From Clostridiales bacterium (GTDB taxonomy: Bacteria > Bacillota > Clostridia > Christensenellales > Aristaeellaceae), in the NCBI GenBank assembly GCA_004554085.1, contig SFNY01000006.1, positions 1 through 61,119 of the forward strand: a DNA stretch of 61,119 nucleotides. Reading direction: 5' to 3'. Shown one piece after another: positions 1-6,729 of the stretch (position 1 is its first letter; each line of letters starts with the position of its first letter). Both the position numbers and the translations under genes were made by a program. The notes beneath the pieces are model-generated. The model searched no databases and was not told the DNA's origin. It saw only the letters and a list, made by a program, of their open reading frames with translations.

Positions 1-156
1 ACCATCAAACCCGAGGCCGTGGATCCCGACGATGTGGAGATGCTTCAGGATCTGGTCGTGGCGGCGGTCAACGAGGCGCTGCGCGCAGCCGGCGACGCCA
101 TGGAGCAGGAGCTGGGCAAGATGACCGGCGGCCTGAGCATGCCGGGCCTGTTCTGA
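1..156 (+). CDS. YbaB/EbfC nucleoid-associated protein, C-terminal part
   Basis: The first 51 codons of the window read in frame to a TGA at 154-156. The tail shows the DPDDVEMLQDLVVAAVNEA pattern followed by a Gly/Met-rich end (MTGGLSMPGLF), which is characteristic of the small DNA-binding YbaB/EbfC family (about 100 residues). The N-terminal half lies outside the window. Its position directly before recR is the standard dnaX-ybaB-recR order of bacteria, which supports the call. A terminator-like hairpin separates it from recR. Confidence 0.85.
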   Translation, partial: TIKPEAVDPDDVEMLQDLVVAAVNEALRAAGDAMEQELGKMTGGLSMPGLF

Positions 157-179
157 TCCCCGCAATCTGACGGAGCGAT

Positions 180-215
180 GTTTCCGGAGCAAATGTCTCC
201 GGAAACGATTTTTTG
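180..215 (+). terminator. Terminator-like hairpin between ybaB and recR
   Basis: GTTTCCGGAG (180-189) pairs perfectly with CTCCGGAAAC (197-206) and is followed by GATTTTTT. It looks like an intrinsic terminator inside the ybaB-recR unit, so recR may depend on readthrough or on a promoter I cannot see. Confidence 0.6.
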
Positions 216-250
216 CCGCGCATGGCGGCGCAGAGAGGATTTTCAACACC

Positions 251-847
251 ATGGCGGACGTAGAAGCGATTTCCAGGCTGGTCAACCAGCTCTCCAAGCT
301 GCCGGGCATCGGCAAAAAGACGGCCCAGCGCCTGGCCTATCACATCATCTCCCAGCCGGAGGATCAGGTGAAGGAGCTGGCGGTCGCCATCTACAACGGC
401 AAAAAGCAGGTGCACTTCTGCCCGGTCTGTGGGAATTTCACCGACGTGGATCCCTGCGCCATCTGCTCCGATCCCAACCGCCGCAAGGACGTGATCTGCG
501 TGGTGAAGGACCCCCGGGACGTGAACGCCATGGAGCGCATGCGGGACTACAACGGCCTCTACCACGTGCTGCACGGGGTCATCTCCCCGATGGACGGCGT
601 GGGCCCGGACGACATCCGCATCCGCGAGCTGATGGAGCGCCTGTCCTCCGGCGAGGTGAAGGAGGTCGTGCTGGCCACCAACCCCGACGTGGAGGGCGAG
701 GCCACCGCAGCCTACATCTCCCGGCTCATCAAGCCCATGGGCGTGCGCGTGACCCGCATCGCCCACGGCGTGCCGGTGGGCGGCGAGCTGGAGTACACCG
801 ACGAGGTCACCCTGCTGCGCGCCTTCCAGGGAAGGCGGGAGCTGTGA
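251..847 (+). CDS. recR: Recombination mediator protein RecR
   Basis: RecR (198 residues, the usual length) acts with RecF/RecO to load RecA at single-strand gaps. The sequence shows the N-terminal helix-hairpin-helix region (LSKLPGIGKKTAQRLAYHI), a C4 zinc finger (CPVCGNFTDVDPCAIC) at about residues 57-72, and a Toprim domain with the VVKDPRDVNAMER and ATNPDVEGEATAAYI segments. The ATG at 251 follows AGAGAGGA and begins the conserved MADVEAISRLV start. It follows ybaB as in most bacteria. Confidence 0.97.
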   Translation: MADVEAISRLVNQLSKLPGIGKKTAQRLAYHIISQPEDQVKELAVAIYNGKKQVHFCPVCGNFTDVDPCAICSDPNRRKDVICVVKDPRDVNAMERMRDYNGLYHVLHGVISPMDGVGPDDIRIRELMERLSSGEVKEVVLATNPDVEGEATAAYISRLIKPMGVRVTRIAHGVPVGGELEYTDEVTLLRAFQGRREL

Positions 848-919
848 CGCGACGGCCATATTCCGGCAGTTTCAATGAGGTAATTTTCCGTCAGAGCCGT
901 TTTTTCGCCCAAAAAGCTA

Positions 920-948
920 TTGACAAAGATCGACGCATTTGATATAAT
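920..948 (+). promoter_or_regulatory. Sigma-A promoter of the tRNA array
   Basis: TTGACA (920-925), 17-bp spacer, TATAAT (943-948): a perfect consensus match. The predicted start near 955 lies about 35 nt before the first tRNA, so the four tRNAs probably form one transcript. Confidence 0.85.
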
Positions 949-989
949 TCTAGATGTCGCTTCGGGCATGGCTCCGGACGGGTATGTGT

Positions 990-1066
990 CGGGGTGTAGC
1001 GCAGTTTGGTAGCGCACGTGCTTTGGGAGCATGGGGCCGCAGGTTCGAATCCTGTCACCCCGACCA
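990..1066 (+). tRNA. tRNA-Pro (anticodon TGG)
   Basis: Acceptor stem CGGGGTG/CACCCCG, discriminator A and encoded CCA. The anticodon stem CGTGC/GCATG encloses loop TTTGGGA with anticodon TGG. The T-loop TTCGAAT is canonical. Confidence 0.95.
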
Positions 1067-1072
1067 CGATGT

Positions 1073-1147
1073 GACCTCTTGGTCAAGCGGTTAAGACACC
1101 GCCCTTTCACGGCGGTAACACGGGTTCGAGTCCCGTAGAGGTCACCA
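1073..1147 (+). tRNA. tRNA-Glu (anticodon TTC)
   Basis: Acceptor stem GACCTCT/AGAGGTC, discriminator A, encoded CCA. The anticodon stem CCGCC/GGCGG encloses the loop with TTC, and the T arm is ACGGG TTCGAGT CCCGT. Confidence 0.95.
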
Positions 1148-1165
1148 TTTTTTCATACGCGGTTT

Positions 1166-1242
1166 GGGCCTTTAGCTCAGTTGGTTAGAGCAGTCGGCTC
1201 ATAACCGATCGGTCCAGGGTTCAAGTCCCTGAGGGCCCACCA
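1166..1242 (+). tRNA. tRNA with CAT anticodon (tRNA-Ile2 or elongator tRNA-Met)
   Basis: Acceptor GGGCCTT/AGGGCCC with one G-T pair, discriminator A, encoded CCA, anticodon loop CTCATAA. The body resembles Ile2 tRNAs in which C34 is modified to lysidine so that AUA is read. The elongator Met tRNA has the same anticodon, and sequence alone does not settle which it is. It is not the initiator type, because the acceptor starts with a paired G. Confidence 0.9.
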
Positions 1243-1245
1243 TGT

Positions 1246-1322
1246 GGTGCGGTAGTTCAGTTGGTTAGAATGCCAGCCTGTCACGCTGGAGGTCGAGGGT
1301 TCGAGCCCCTTCCGCATCGCCA
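1246..1322 (+). tRNA. tRNA-Asp (anticodon GTC)
   Basis: Acceptor GGTGCGG/CCGCATC with one G-T pair, discriminator G (the Asp identity base), encoded CCA. The anticodon loop CTGTCAC carries GTC. It is the last member of the array and a terminator follows at once. Confidence 0.95.
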
Positions 1323-1326
1323 CCAT

Positions 1327-1366
1327 GCTCCTTCATGTTCTCCCACGTGAAGGAGCTTCCCTTTTG
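1327..1366 (+). terminator. Intrinsic terminator of the tRNA array
   Basis: GCTCCTTCA (1327-1335) pairs with TGAAGGAGC (1348-1356), followed by TTCCCTTTT. It closes the tRNA operon. Confidence 0.8.
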
Positions 1367-1388
1367 TCTGGAAGCGAATCCGATGCAG

Positions 1389-1417
1389 TTGACTTTGCCG
1401 CCGATCTATGCTATGAT
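1389..1417 (+). promoter_or_regulatory. Orphan sigma-A promoter A
   Basis: TTGACT (1389-1394), 17-bp spacer, TATGAT (1412-1417). No credible protein gene follows on this strand. A hairpin with a T-run ends about 60 nt downstream, so the unit may make a short RNA. Confidence 0.5.
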
Positions 1418-1423
1418 GAGATC

Positions 1424-1486
1424 GTCACCAGCGAATTTGGCTTCCGCTTCAACGGATTGACCGATAGTGTCGCCGGTGATTTTTGG
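1424..1486 (+). ncRNA. Candidate small RNA A, about 60 nt
   Basis: The predicted transcript from promoter A would start near 1424. TCACCAGCGA (1425-1434) pairs with TCGCCGGTGA (1470-1479), with one A-C mismatch, and TTTTT (1480-1484) follows: an intrinsic-terminator shape enclosing a 35-nt loop that holds a small CGG/CCG stem. I recognise no known RNA family. It could also be a leftover of a decayed gene. Confidence 0.35.
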
Positions 1487-1503
1487 CCCATGTGTGAGGC
1501 AGC

Positions 1504-1532
1504 TTGACATCATTGGTGCACTGTTCTATACT
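1504..1532 (+). promoter_or_regulatory. Orphan sigma-A promoter B
   Basis: TTGACA (1504-1509), 17-bp spacer, TATACT (1527-1532), a near-consensus promoter. It points into a 190-nt stretch without a plausible protein gene on this strand, ending in a terminator. Confidence 0.6.
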
Positions 1533-1538
1533 TCATTC

Positions 1539-1722
1539 AGAGATGATGCTTTTCCACTGGGCAGCTTTTCCAGCTGCCCCTCTACTCCCGTCTGTCGGAG
1601 TATTTGCGGCAACGGCATCATTCTTTATCGGACTGATATTTTCAGCTCGCCGCTGTCAACAGTCGGCTGCACAAAACGGGCTCCGAAAGGCTGCATATGC
1701 CCTCCGGAGCCCGTCTGTTTTG
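1539..1722 (+). ncRNA. Candidate structured small RNA B, about 180 nt
   Basis: The predicted transcript starts near 1539. ATGATGC (1543-1549) pairs with GCATCAT (1615-1621) and encloses two hairpins: GGGCAGCT/AGCTGCCC (1559-1566/1572-1579) and TACTCC/GGAGTA (1583-1588/1597-1602). Together they form a three-way junction. A terminator hairpin CGGGCTCCG/CGGAGCCCG with a TGTTTT tail ends it near 1722. I do not recognise the family. No same-strand gene follows, so a trans-acting RNA is more likely than a leader. Confidence 0.4.
1672..1720. terminator. Bidirectional terminator
   Basis: ACGGGCTCCG (1676-1685) pairs with CGGAGCCCGT (1705-1714). T-runs lie on both sides: CTGTTTT on the plus strand, and CAAAA at 1672-1676, which reads TTTTG on the minus strand. 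It ends candidate RNA B and the minus-strand oxidoreductase gene. Confidence 0.75.
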
Positions 1723-1737
1723 GGAACGTGCCGCGCG

Positions 1738-2721
1738 TCAGTAGCCGATGGATGCAAGCACCCGATCCACCGTCCGCGCCAGCATGACGCTGAAGTCCGC
1801 GCTCACGGCGGGCTGTGCGCCCTCCGCGATGCAGCGGCCCAGCTGCTCCACCTCGAGGCAGTAGTTGTTCGGCACCTCCACCGTGCGAAGCTCGTCCAGA
1901 CCGTCGAAGGTTTTCACCCGATAGGACAGCGTGCCGGGGCAGTTGAAGCCGAAGTTCACCGAGGTGATCGAGCCCTTGGTGCCGTGGATCTGGAAGCGGT
2001 CCAGCGCGGAGTTCTTTTCCGTCGCCAGCACCATGCCGCAGGCAAAGTTCGCCTTCGCGCCGCCGTCGTATTCAAACACGCCGGTGGTGTAGGTATCGAT
2101 GTGGTTCTCCGCAAAGCTCGCCACCGCGCGCACGTCCCTCGGCTCCCGGCCCAGCATGCGCTGGATGAAGCTCATGGCGTACACGCCCAGGTCGTAGGTG
2201 CAGCCGCCCAGCGTCTCCCGGCGCATGCGGATGTTGCTCATGTCGTAGTCGGAGGTGATCAGCGCGGCCTCCACATAGCGCACGTCGCCGATGGTTCCCC
2301 GGTCGATCTCGTCCCGCACGGCCTGAACCAGCGGGCTGTGTTGGTAGGCGAAGGCCTCCATCAGATGCACGCCGTTCTCTTGCGCCACGCGGAACATCTC
2401 CTCCGCCTCTGCAGCAGTGGGCGCAAGCGGCTTCTCGCACAGCACATGCTTGCCCTTCCGCAGCGCACGCAACGTCCACTCGCAGTGCATGGTGTTGGGC
2501 AGCGGAATGTAGACCGCCTCGATCTCCGGATCGTCCAGCAGCGCATCGTAGCTGCCGTAGGCGCGCGTAAAGCCGTACTTTTCCTTGAACGCCAGCGCCT
2601 TCTCCAGCGTGCGGCCCGCAATGGCCACCAGCTCGCAGTTCTCCGCCAGCGCCATGCCCCGCGCCGTGTCGCGCTCGAAGATGTAGGCGGTTCCCAGCAC
2701 GCCCCACTTGATCTTTCTCAT
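1738..2721 (-). CDS. Gfo/Idh/MocA family oxidoreductase
   Basis: A 327-residue NAD(P)-dependent sugar or cyclitol dehydrogenase-type protein. The N-terminal Rossmann fold begins KIKWGVLGTAYIFERD. The catalytic Lys lies in the family signature CEKPLAPTAAEAEEM at about residues 96-110, and GGCTYDLGVYAM at about 172-183 is the usual active-site Asp/Gly segment. The C-terminal alpha/beta domain is complete. The substrate cannot be read from sequence. It is a single gene with its own promoter (2798-2770) and terminator. Confidence 0.88.
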   Translation of the reverse strand: MRKIKWGVLGTAYIFERDTARGMALAENCELVAIAGRTLEKALAFKEKYGFTRAYGSYDALLDDPEIEAVYIPLPNTMHCEWTLRALRKGKHVLCEKPLAPTAAEAEEMFRVAQENGVHLMEAFAYQHSPLVQAVRDEIDRGTIGDVRYVEAALITSDYDMSNIRMRRETLGGCTYDLGVYAMSFIQRMLGREPRDVRAVASFAENHIDTYTTGVFEYDGGAKANFACGMVLATEKNSALDRFQIHGTKGSITSVNFGFNCPGTLSYRVKTFDGLDELRTVEVPNNYCLEVEQLGRCIAEGAQPAVSADFSVMLARTVDRVLASIGY

Positions 2722-2769
2722 ATGCTTCTCCCTCTTTCTCCGTCAACCGGCATATGCCTTTCATCGCTC

Positions 2770-2798
2770 ATTCTACCACATTCAGGATGCATCCGCAA
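2770..2798 (-). promoter_or_regulatory. Promoter of the Gfo/Idh/MocA gene
   Basis: On the minus strand TTGCGG (2798-2793), 17-bp spacer, TAGAAT (2775-2770), about 50 bp before the ATG at 2721. The -35 box is imperfect. Confidence 0.5.
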
Positions 2799-2837
2799 GC
2801 GAAGTGCCCTTCAAATGTAAACAGATGCCGGATTGCA

Positions 2838-2866
2838 TTGACAAGTGAAGTGGAATCCTTTATACT
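2838..2866 (+). promoter_or_regulatory. Promoter of the C26 peptidase gene
   Basis: TTGACA (2838-2843), 17 bp, TATACT (2861-2866). The predicted start near 2873 leaves an unusually long leader of about 150 nt before the ATG at 3022. Confidence 0.8.
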
Positions 2867-2894
2867 TTGTCATTGCAGGCAAGGAATGGAAGGG

Positions 2895-2922
2895 GCCACT
2901 CCGGATGGAGGGCTCGTTTTTT
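2895..2922 (+). terminator. Terminator-like hairpin in the C26 peptidase leader
   Basis: GCC-A-CTCC (2895-2902) pairs with GGAGGGC (2907-2913) with one bulged A, and TCGTTTTTT follows. GGAATG (2883-2888) can alternatively pair with CATTCC (2923-2928) around it. A second GC-rich hairpin, CCGCGCCG/CGGCGCGG (2965-2972/2980-2987), sits just upstream of the ribosome site. Attenuation is possible, but no known riboswitch is recognisable. Confidence 0.45.
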
Positions 2923-3021
2923 CATTCCGGGGGTGCTTCGCCGCACGGCCTGCATGCACGCTTGCCGCGCCGCAGCTTCCGGCGCGGAACAGCAATTCTA
3001 CATATGGAAGGGGATTTTTCA

Positions 3022-3807
3022 ATGAAGAGAACTCTTGCAGCAATCGTATGTCTGCTGGTTGCGCTGACCGCATTTGCGGGCGTTTCCCTTGCAGAAGGTG
3101 CCCGGGTGCGCGTCGGCATCTCCTGGGTGGCCGACTATCCCGACGGCGATTACGACGAGGACACGCAGGCCTACATGAGCGCCGTGGAAAAGGCCGGCGG
3201 CGAATGGGTGTATCTGCCCTGCGCAACGGACGAGGAGACTGCACGCGCTGCGCTGGCGGAGGTGGACTGCCTGATTCTGACCGGCGGCGAGGACATCGGC
3301 CCCGCCTACTACGGCGAGGAGCCCGACGAGATGCTGGAGACCGTGAACGATGTGCGCGACATCTCCGACTTTGCCTATGCGAAGGTTGCGCTGGAGGATG
3401 ACATCCCCACGCTCGCCACCTGCCGCGGCTTCCAGCTGGTGAACATCGCCTGCGGCGGCAGTCTGTATCAGGACATCCCCACGATGTATGAGAGCACGAT
3501 CGCCCACCGCGATCCCGCGCAGGAGGATTTCACCTATCACACCATCGCAATCGAGGACGAAAATTCCCTCGTGGCGCAGGCCATGGGCGGCGCAGGCGAA
3601 TACACCGTCAATTCCTGGCACCATCAGGGCGTGAAGGCGCTGGGCGAGGGACTGACCGTGACCGCAGTCGCGGAGGATGGTATGATCGAAGCCTTTGAAA
3701 AGGCGGATCACCGCTTCATGCTCTGCGTGCAGTTCCATCCCGAGTGGCATGTGGACGACGGCAGCGACGAATTCCTGTCCTTCTTCACCATGCTGATGGC
3801 CGCATAA
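3022..3807 (+). CDS. Secreted gamma-glutamyl-gamma-aminobutyrate hydrolase-type peptidase (C26)
   Basis: Class I glutamine-amidotransferase-like hydrolase, 261 residues. The start at 3022 gives a clear signal peptide (MKRTLAAIVCLLVALTAFAG, cleavage near SLA-EG) and has an AAGGGGAT ribosome site; longer in-frame starts would bury it. The nucleophile Cys lies in TCRGFQLVNIACGG and the catalytic His-Glu in QFHPEWH. LTGGEDIGPAYYGEEP is the PuuD-type oxyanion segment. Family members cleave gamma-glutamyl bonds. Export suggests use on extracellular gamma-glutamyl peptides or amides. Single gene with its own promoter and terminator. Confidence 0.88.
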   Translation: MKRTLAAIVCLLVALTAFAGVSLAEGARVRVGISWVADYPDGDYDEDTQAYMSAVEKAGGEWVYLPCATDEETARAALAEVDCLILTGGEDIGPAYYGEEPDEMLETVNDVRDISDFAYAKVALEDDIPTLATCRGFQLVNIACGGSLYQDIPTMYESTIAHRDPAQEDFTYHTIAIEDENSLVAQAMGGAGEYTVNSWHHQGVKALGEGLTVTAVAEDGMIEAFEKADHRFMLCVQFHPEWHVDDGSDEFLSFFTMLMAA

Positions 3808-3870
3808 GCGCATCGCTTTGACGCAGAACAACGGCCTCCGGGATGCATCCCGGGGCTGTTCGGATCAATG

Positions 3871-3906
3871 AAAAGCCCGCTTCTCGATGGGGAAGCGGGC
3901 TTTTTG
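3871..3906. terminator. Bidirectional terminator
   Basis: AAAAGCCCGCTTC (3871-3883) pairs with GAAGCGGGC followed by TTTTT. The A-run before and T-run after let it serve both converging genes. Confidence 0.9.
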
Positions 3907-3923
3907 TGTTCCGGGGGATGAAT

Positions 3924-4712
3924 TTACTTCGCGTACATCTGCTCCAGGATGAAGCGGATGATTGGCCCGGGCAGGATCTTGGAGAGCAGGATGCAGCCCT
4001 TGTAGACGAAACCGATGGTGTTGTAGGGCTTCACGCGCTTCTTCAGCGCCAGCTTCGCGATGAAGGCTCCGGCCACGGCGGGATCCATGCCGTTCTGCTC
4101 GTCCTTCTCCATGCGCGCCACCGAGCGGGCGATGCGTCCGCCGTAGGCGTCGTCCCCGGCGATGCTCTTGCTGCGCGCGGCGGTGAAGCCGGACTTGATG
4201 TCGCCGGGCATCACGCAGCACACGCTGATTCCGTAGGGGTGCACCTCGTTGGCCACGGACATGGTCAGGGCGTTGACCGCCGCCTTGGAGATGGAGTACC
4301 AGGCCTGAAAGGGGATGGGCAGCGGGCCCGCCACCGAGCTGAGGTTCACGATGCGGCCCGATCCGGCCTTGCGCATGTGGGGCAGCACCGCGCGGATGGT
4401 GTTGTTCATGCCGAACAGGTTCACGTCCATCAGGCGGCGCGCGTCGGCCTCCTCGGTGAACTCGAATGCGCCGGAGATGCCGAAGCCCGCGTTGTTGACG
4501 AGCACGTCGATCCGGCCCTCCCGGGCGCAGACCTCGTCCACGGCCCGGCGCACCTGCTGCGCATCCGCAACGTCCACGCGCATGTGCTGCATGAAGTCAA
4601 ACTCCGCGTCGCGGCGGCTGAACTCGTACACCCTGCAGCCCTGTGCGGCGAGGCGCTTCGCCGTCGCCAGGCCGATGCCGCTGGATCCGCCGGTGAGAAT
4701 GACGACCTTCAT
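3924..4712 (-). CDS. Short-chain dehydrogenase/reductase, probable 3-ketosphinganine-type reductase
   Basis: Classical SDR of 262 residues. The NAD(P) motif TGGSSGIG is at about residues 6-13, NNAG follows at about 91-94, catalytic Ser in NLSSVAG and Tyr/Lys in WYSISKAAV. The C-terminal 40 residues are hydrophobic and amphipathic (LLSKILPGPIIRFILEQ), suggesting membrane association. The gene starts 3 bp after the stop of an alpha-oxoamine synthase, so the two are co-translated. That pairing suggests it reduces the beta-keto product of the synthase, as 3-ketodihydrosphingosine reductase does. General SDR function is certain; the substrate is inferred. Confidence 0.85.
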   Translation of the reverse strand: MKVVILTGGSSGIGLATAKRLAAQGCRVYEFSRRDAEFDFMQHMRVDVADAQQVRRAVDEVCAREGRIDVLVNNAGFGISGAFEFTEEADARRLMDVNLFGMNNTIRAVLPHMRKAGSGRIVNLSSVAGPLPIPFQAWYSISKAAVNALTMSVANEVHPYGISVCCVMPGDIKSGFTAARSKSIAGDDAYGGRIARSVARMEKDEQNGMDPAVAGAFIAKLALKKRVKPYNTIGFVYKGCILLSKILPGPIIRFILEQMYAK

Positions 4713-4715
4713 GAA

Positions 4716-5906
4716 TTATGCCTCCCCCAGAACGCTGGCGATCACGTCCGCCGCCTCGTCGATCAGGGCCTCGGTCAGACTCGCCATGTAGCTGGTGCGC
4801 AGCAGACAGCCGTCCGCAGGCGCCGCCGGAGGCAGCACGGGGTTGACGTACACGCCCGCCTCGTACAGCTGCTTCGCCACGACCAGCGTGCGCTCGGCCT
4901 CATAGGTGTAGATGGGGATGATGGGCGTGGTGGCCTCGATGATCTTCACGCCACGGGCCTTGTAGGCCGCGCGGGCGTAGTTGCTCAGCTGAGAGAGGCG
5001 CTCCACGATCTCCGGATGGGCCTCGATGTAGCGCAGGGAAGCCAGCGCCACCGCGCACTGCGCCGGGGGAATGGAGGCCGCGAAGATGAACGGGCGGGAG
5101 TTGTGGCGGGCGAAGTCCACCACCTCCGCGCTGGCGGCCATGTAGCCGCCCAGACTGGCCAGGGACTTGGAGAAGGTGCCCATGTAGATGTCCACTTCAT
5201 CTTCAAGGCCGAAGTGGCTGGCGGTGCCGCGTCCGCCCTCGCCCAGCACGCCCAGGCCGTGGGCGTCGTCCACCATGACCCGCGCGCCGTACTTCTTCGC
5301 CAGGCGGCAGATCTCCGGCAGCTTGGCGATGTCGCCCTGCATGCTGAACACGCCGTCGGTCACGATCAGGCGACCCGCGTTGTCCGGGATCTTCTGAAGC
5401 TGCATCTCCAGCTCCTCCATGTTTGCGTGGCCGTAGGTCAGCATGCGACCGTAGCTCAGGCGGCAGCCGTCGTAGATGGAGGCGTGGTTCTCCCGGTCGC
5501 AGATCACGTAGTCGCCGTGGCCCACGATGGCCGAGATGATGCCCAGGTTGCTCTGGAAGCCGGTGGGGAAGGTCATCACGGCCTCCTTATGTAGGAAGCG
5601 CGCCAGCTCGTCCTCCAGCTCCAGGTGCATCTTCAGCGTGCCGTTCAGGAAGCGGGAGCCGGAGCAGCCCGTGCCGTACTCCTTCAGCGCGTCCAGGCCC
5701 GCCTGGATGATCTCCGGGTTCTCCGTCAGTCCCAGATAGTTGTTCGAGCCCAGCATGATGCGGCGCTTGCCCTCCATCATGACCTCGGGCGCCTGACGGG
5801 ACTCCAGCGCGTGGAAGTAGGGGTAGATGCCCTTCGCACGGAATTCGTTGGCGAGGGTGTACTTTTCACATTTTCCGAATATGTCCGCGTATTTTCTCTC
5901 TTCCAT
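4716..5906 (-). CDS. Alpha-oxoamine synthase, serine palmitoyltransferase-like
   Basis: PLP enzyme of 396 residues that condenses an amino acid with an acyl-CoA or acyl-ACP and loses CO2. The fold-type I landmarks are GTGCSGSRFLNGTLKMH near residue 87, NHASIYDGCRLSYGRM, VDDAHGLGVLGEGGRGTASH (PLP-contacting Asp and His) and the Schiff-base Lys in GTFSKSLASLGGY. SRFLNGTL and TPIIPIYTYEAERT resemble Bacteroidetes serine palmitoyltransferases more than BioF or Kbl as I recall them. A second enzyme (SDR) follows directly. No biotin or threonine genes are nearby. AAAGGAG precedes the ATG by 10 nt. Class is firm, substrate is inference. Confidence 0.85.
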   Translation of the reverse strand: MEERKYADIFGKCEKYTLANEFRAKGIYPYFHALESRQAPEVMMEGKRRIMLGSNNYLGLTENPEIIQAGLDALKEYGTGCSGSRFLNGTLKMHLELEDELARFLHKEAVMTFPTGFQSNLGIISAIVGHGDYVICDRENHASIYDGCRLSYGRMLTYGHANMEELEMQLQKIPDNAGRLIVTDGVFSMQGDIAKLPEICRLAKKYGARVMVDDAHGLGVLGEGGRGTASHFGLEDEVDIYMGTFSKSLASLGGYMAASAEVVDFARHNSRPFIFAASIPPAQCAVALASLRYIEAHPEIVERLSQLSNYARAAYKARGVKIIEATTPIIPIYTYEAERTLVVAKQLYEAGVYVNPVLPPAAPADGCLLRTSYMASLTEALIDEAADVIASVLGEA

Positions 5907-5964
5907 CCTTGCAAACTCCTTTCAAACCTGCGGGCGCAGCCGCGAAGCCTTCCAAATTAACCCT

Positions 5965-5994
5965 ATTATACACTTCTTATACGCTTCTCGTCAA
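5965..5994 (-). promoter_or_regulatory. Promoter of the oxoamine synthase-SDR operon
   Basis: Minus strand TTGACG (5994-5989), 18-bp spacer, TATAAT (5970-5965), about 50 nt ahead of the first ATG at 5906. Confidence 0.7.
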
Positions 5995-6025
5995 GAAGAT
6001 GCGAAATTTCTAATCTTTGGGGTAA

Positions 6026-6654
6026 GTCATAACCACCCGTTGAACGGGTGGTATGACCAAGCCCTATAAGGGCTTAACTCTTGTGGTAGCCCTCTAAAGA
6101 GGGCATCGAAAGGTCTGACAATCACAGTAATGTTACGGGCGGCCCCCTACTCGGGGGCTGTCTTTATTTGCCCTTCTTCTCCTGCTCACCCGTAAACGGG
6201 TCAATCAGCTCTTTCATGCTGTTGATCGCATTTTCATACTTGCCCACCGTATCTACATAGTATCCCCTACACCAGAAGTGTCGGTTCCCATACTTATACT
6301 TCAGGTTTGCATGCCGATCAAATATCATCAAACTGCTTTTGCTCTTCAGATACCCCATGAAACTCGCTACGCTCAGATGTGGCGGTATTGCTACCAACAT
6401 GTGGATATGATCCGGACAGCATTCTGCCTCTATGATCTCCACTCCCTTGCGTTCGCTCAGTTCTCTCAGTATCTTTCCTATCTGCAAATACGATGTGCTA
6501 CTTGCATCTCCACTTACTATGTGATAAACTTCTTACGTCATCTTTCATGATGATGCCTCCTTGCTTTATTCTCGTGGTTGCCTGACCGCTTTCAGTATAG
6601 CATTGGAGGCCTTTTTCTCTAAGTCTTTTCCTTCACCCCCAGTTCAACTGGGGG
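6026..6654 (-). mobile_element. Decayed IS200/IS605-family insertion sequence
   Basis: The element carries a tnpA remnant bordered by the subterminal palindromes typical of this family. One side has GTCAT-A-ACCACCCG/CGGGTGGT-ATGAC (6026-6057), AAGCCC/GGGCTT (6059-6075), GCCCTC/GAGGGC (6089-6104) and GCCCCC/GGGGGC (6142-6158). The other side has CCCCCAGTT/AACTGGGGG (6636-6654). There are no terminal inverted repeats or target duplications, as expected for this single-strand transposition family. Exact ends are uncertain by about 10 bp. It sits between the sphingolipid-like operon and the terminator of the pho operon. Confidence 0.85.
6164..6548 (-). pseudogene. tnpA: IS200 transposase TnpA, inactivated
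   Basis: The reading frame starts at ATG 6548 (MKDDVRSLSHSKWRCK) but reaches an in-frame TAG at 6500-6498 where TnpA proteins normally have Tyr in KYHIVF. Just after HIVFA, about 15-20 codons are missing and the frame changes, resuming at IGKILRELSERKG. The HUH motif (CPDHIHMLV) and GNRHFWCRGYYV survive. A second deletion near the C terminus removes about 16 codons of the catalytic-Tyr region before LIDPFTGE. The remaining open piece (6487-6164) could encode only about 107 residues and is unlikely to be active. Confidence 0.85.
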
Positions 6655-6684
6655 TTTCATCTTGCCTGTTCGGCGCACAAAAAT

Positions 6685-6727
6685 GCGCGATGCGATGCAT
6701 AAACATGCGCTGTATCGCGCTTTTTTG
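6685..6727. terminator. Terminator downstream of phoR
   Basis: GCGCGATGCGATGCAT (6685-6700) pairs imperfectly with ATGCGCTGTATCGCGC (6705-6720). TTTTTT follows on the plus strand, and ATTTTTGTG is seen when it is read from the minus strand. It ends the pho operon, whose last gene stops at 6730. Confidence 0.75.
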
Positions 6728-6729
6728 TA

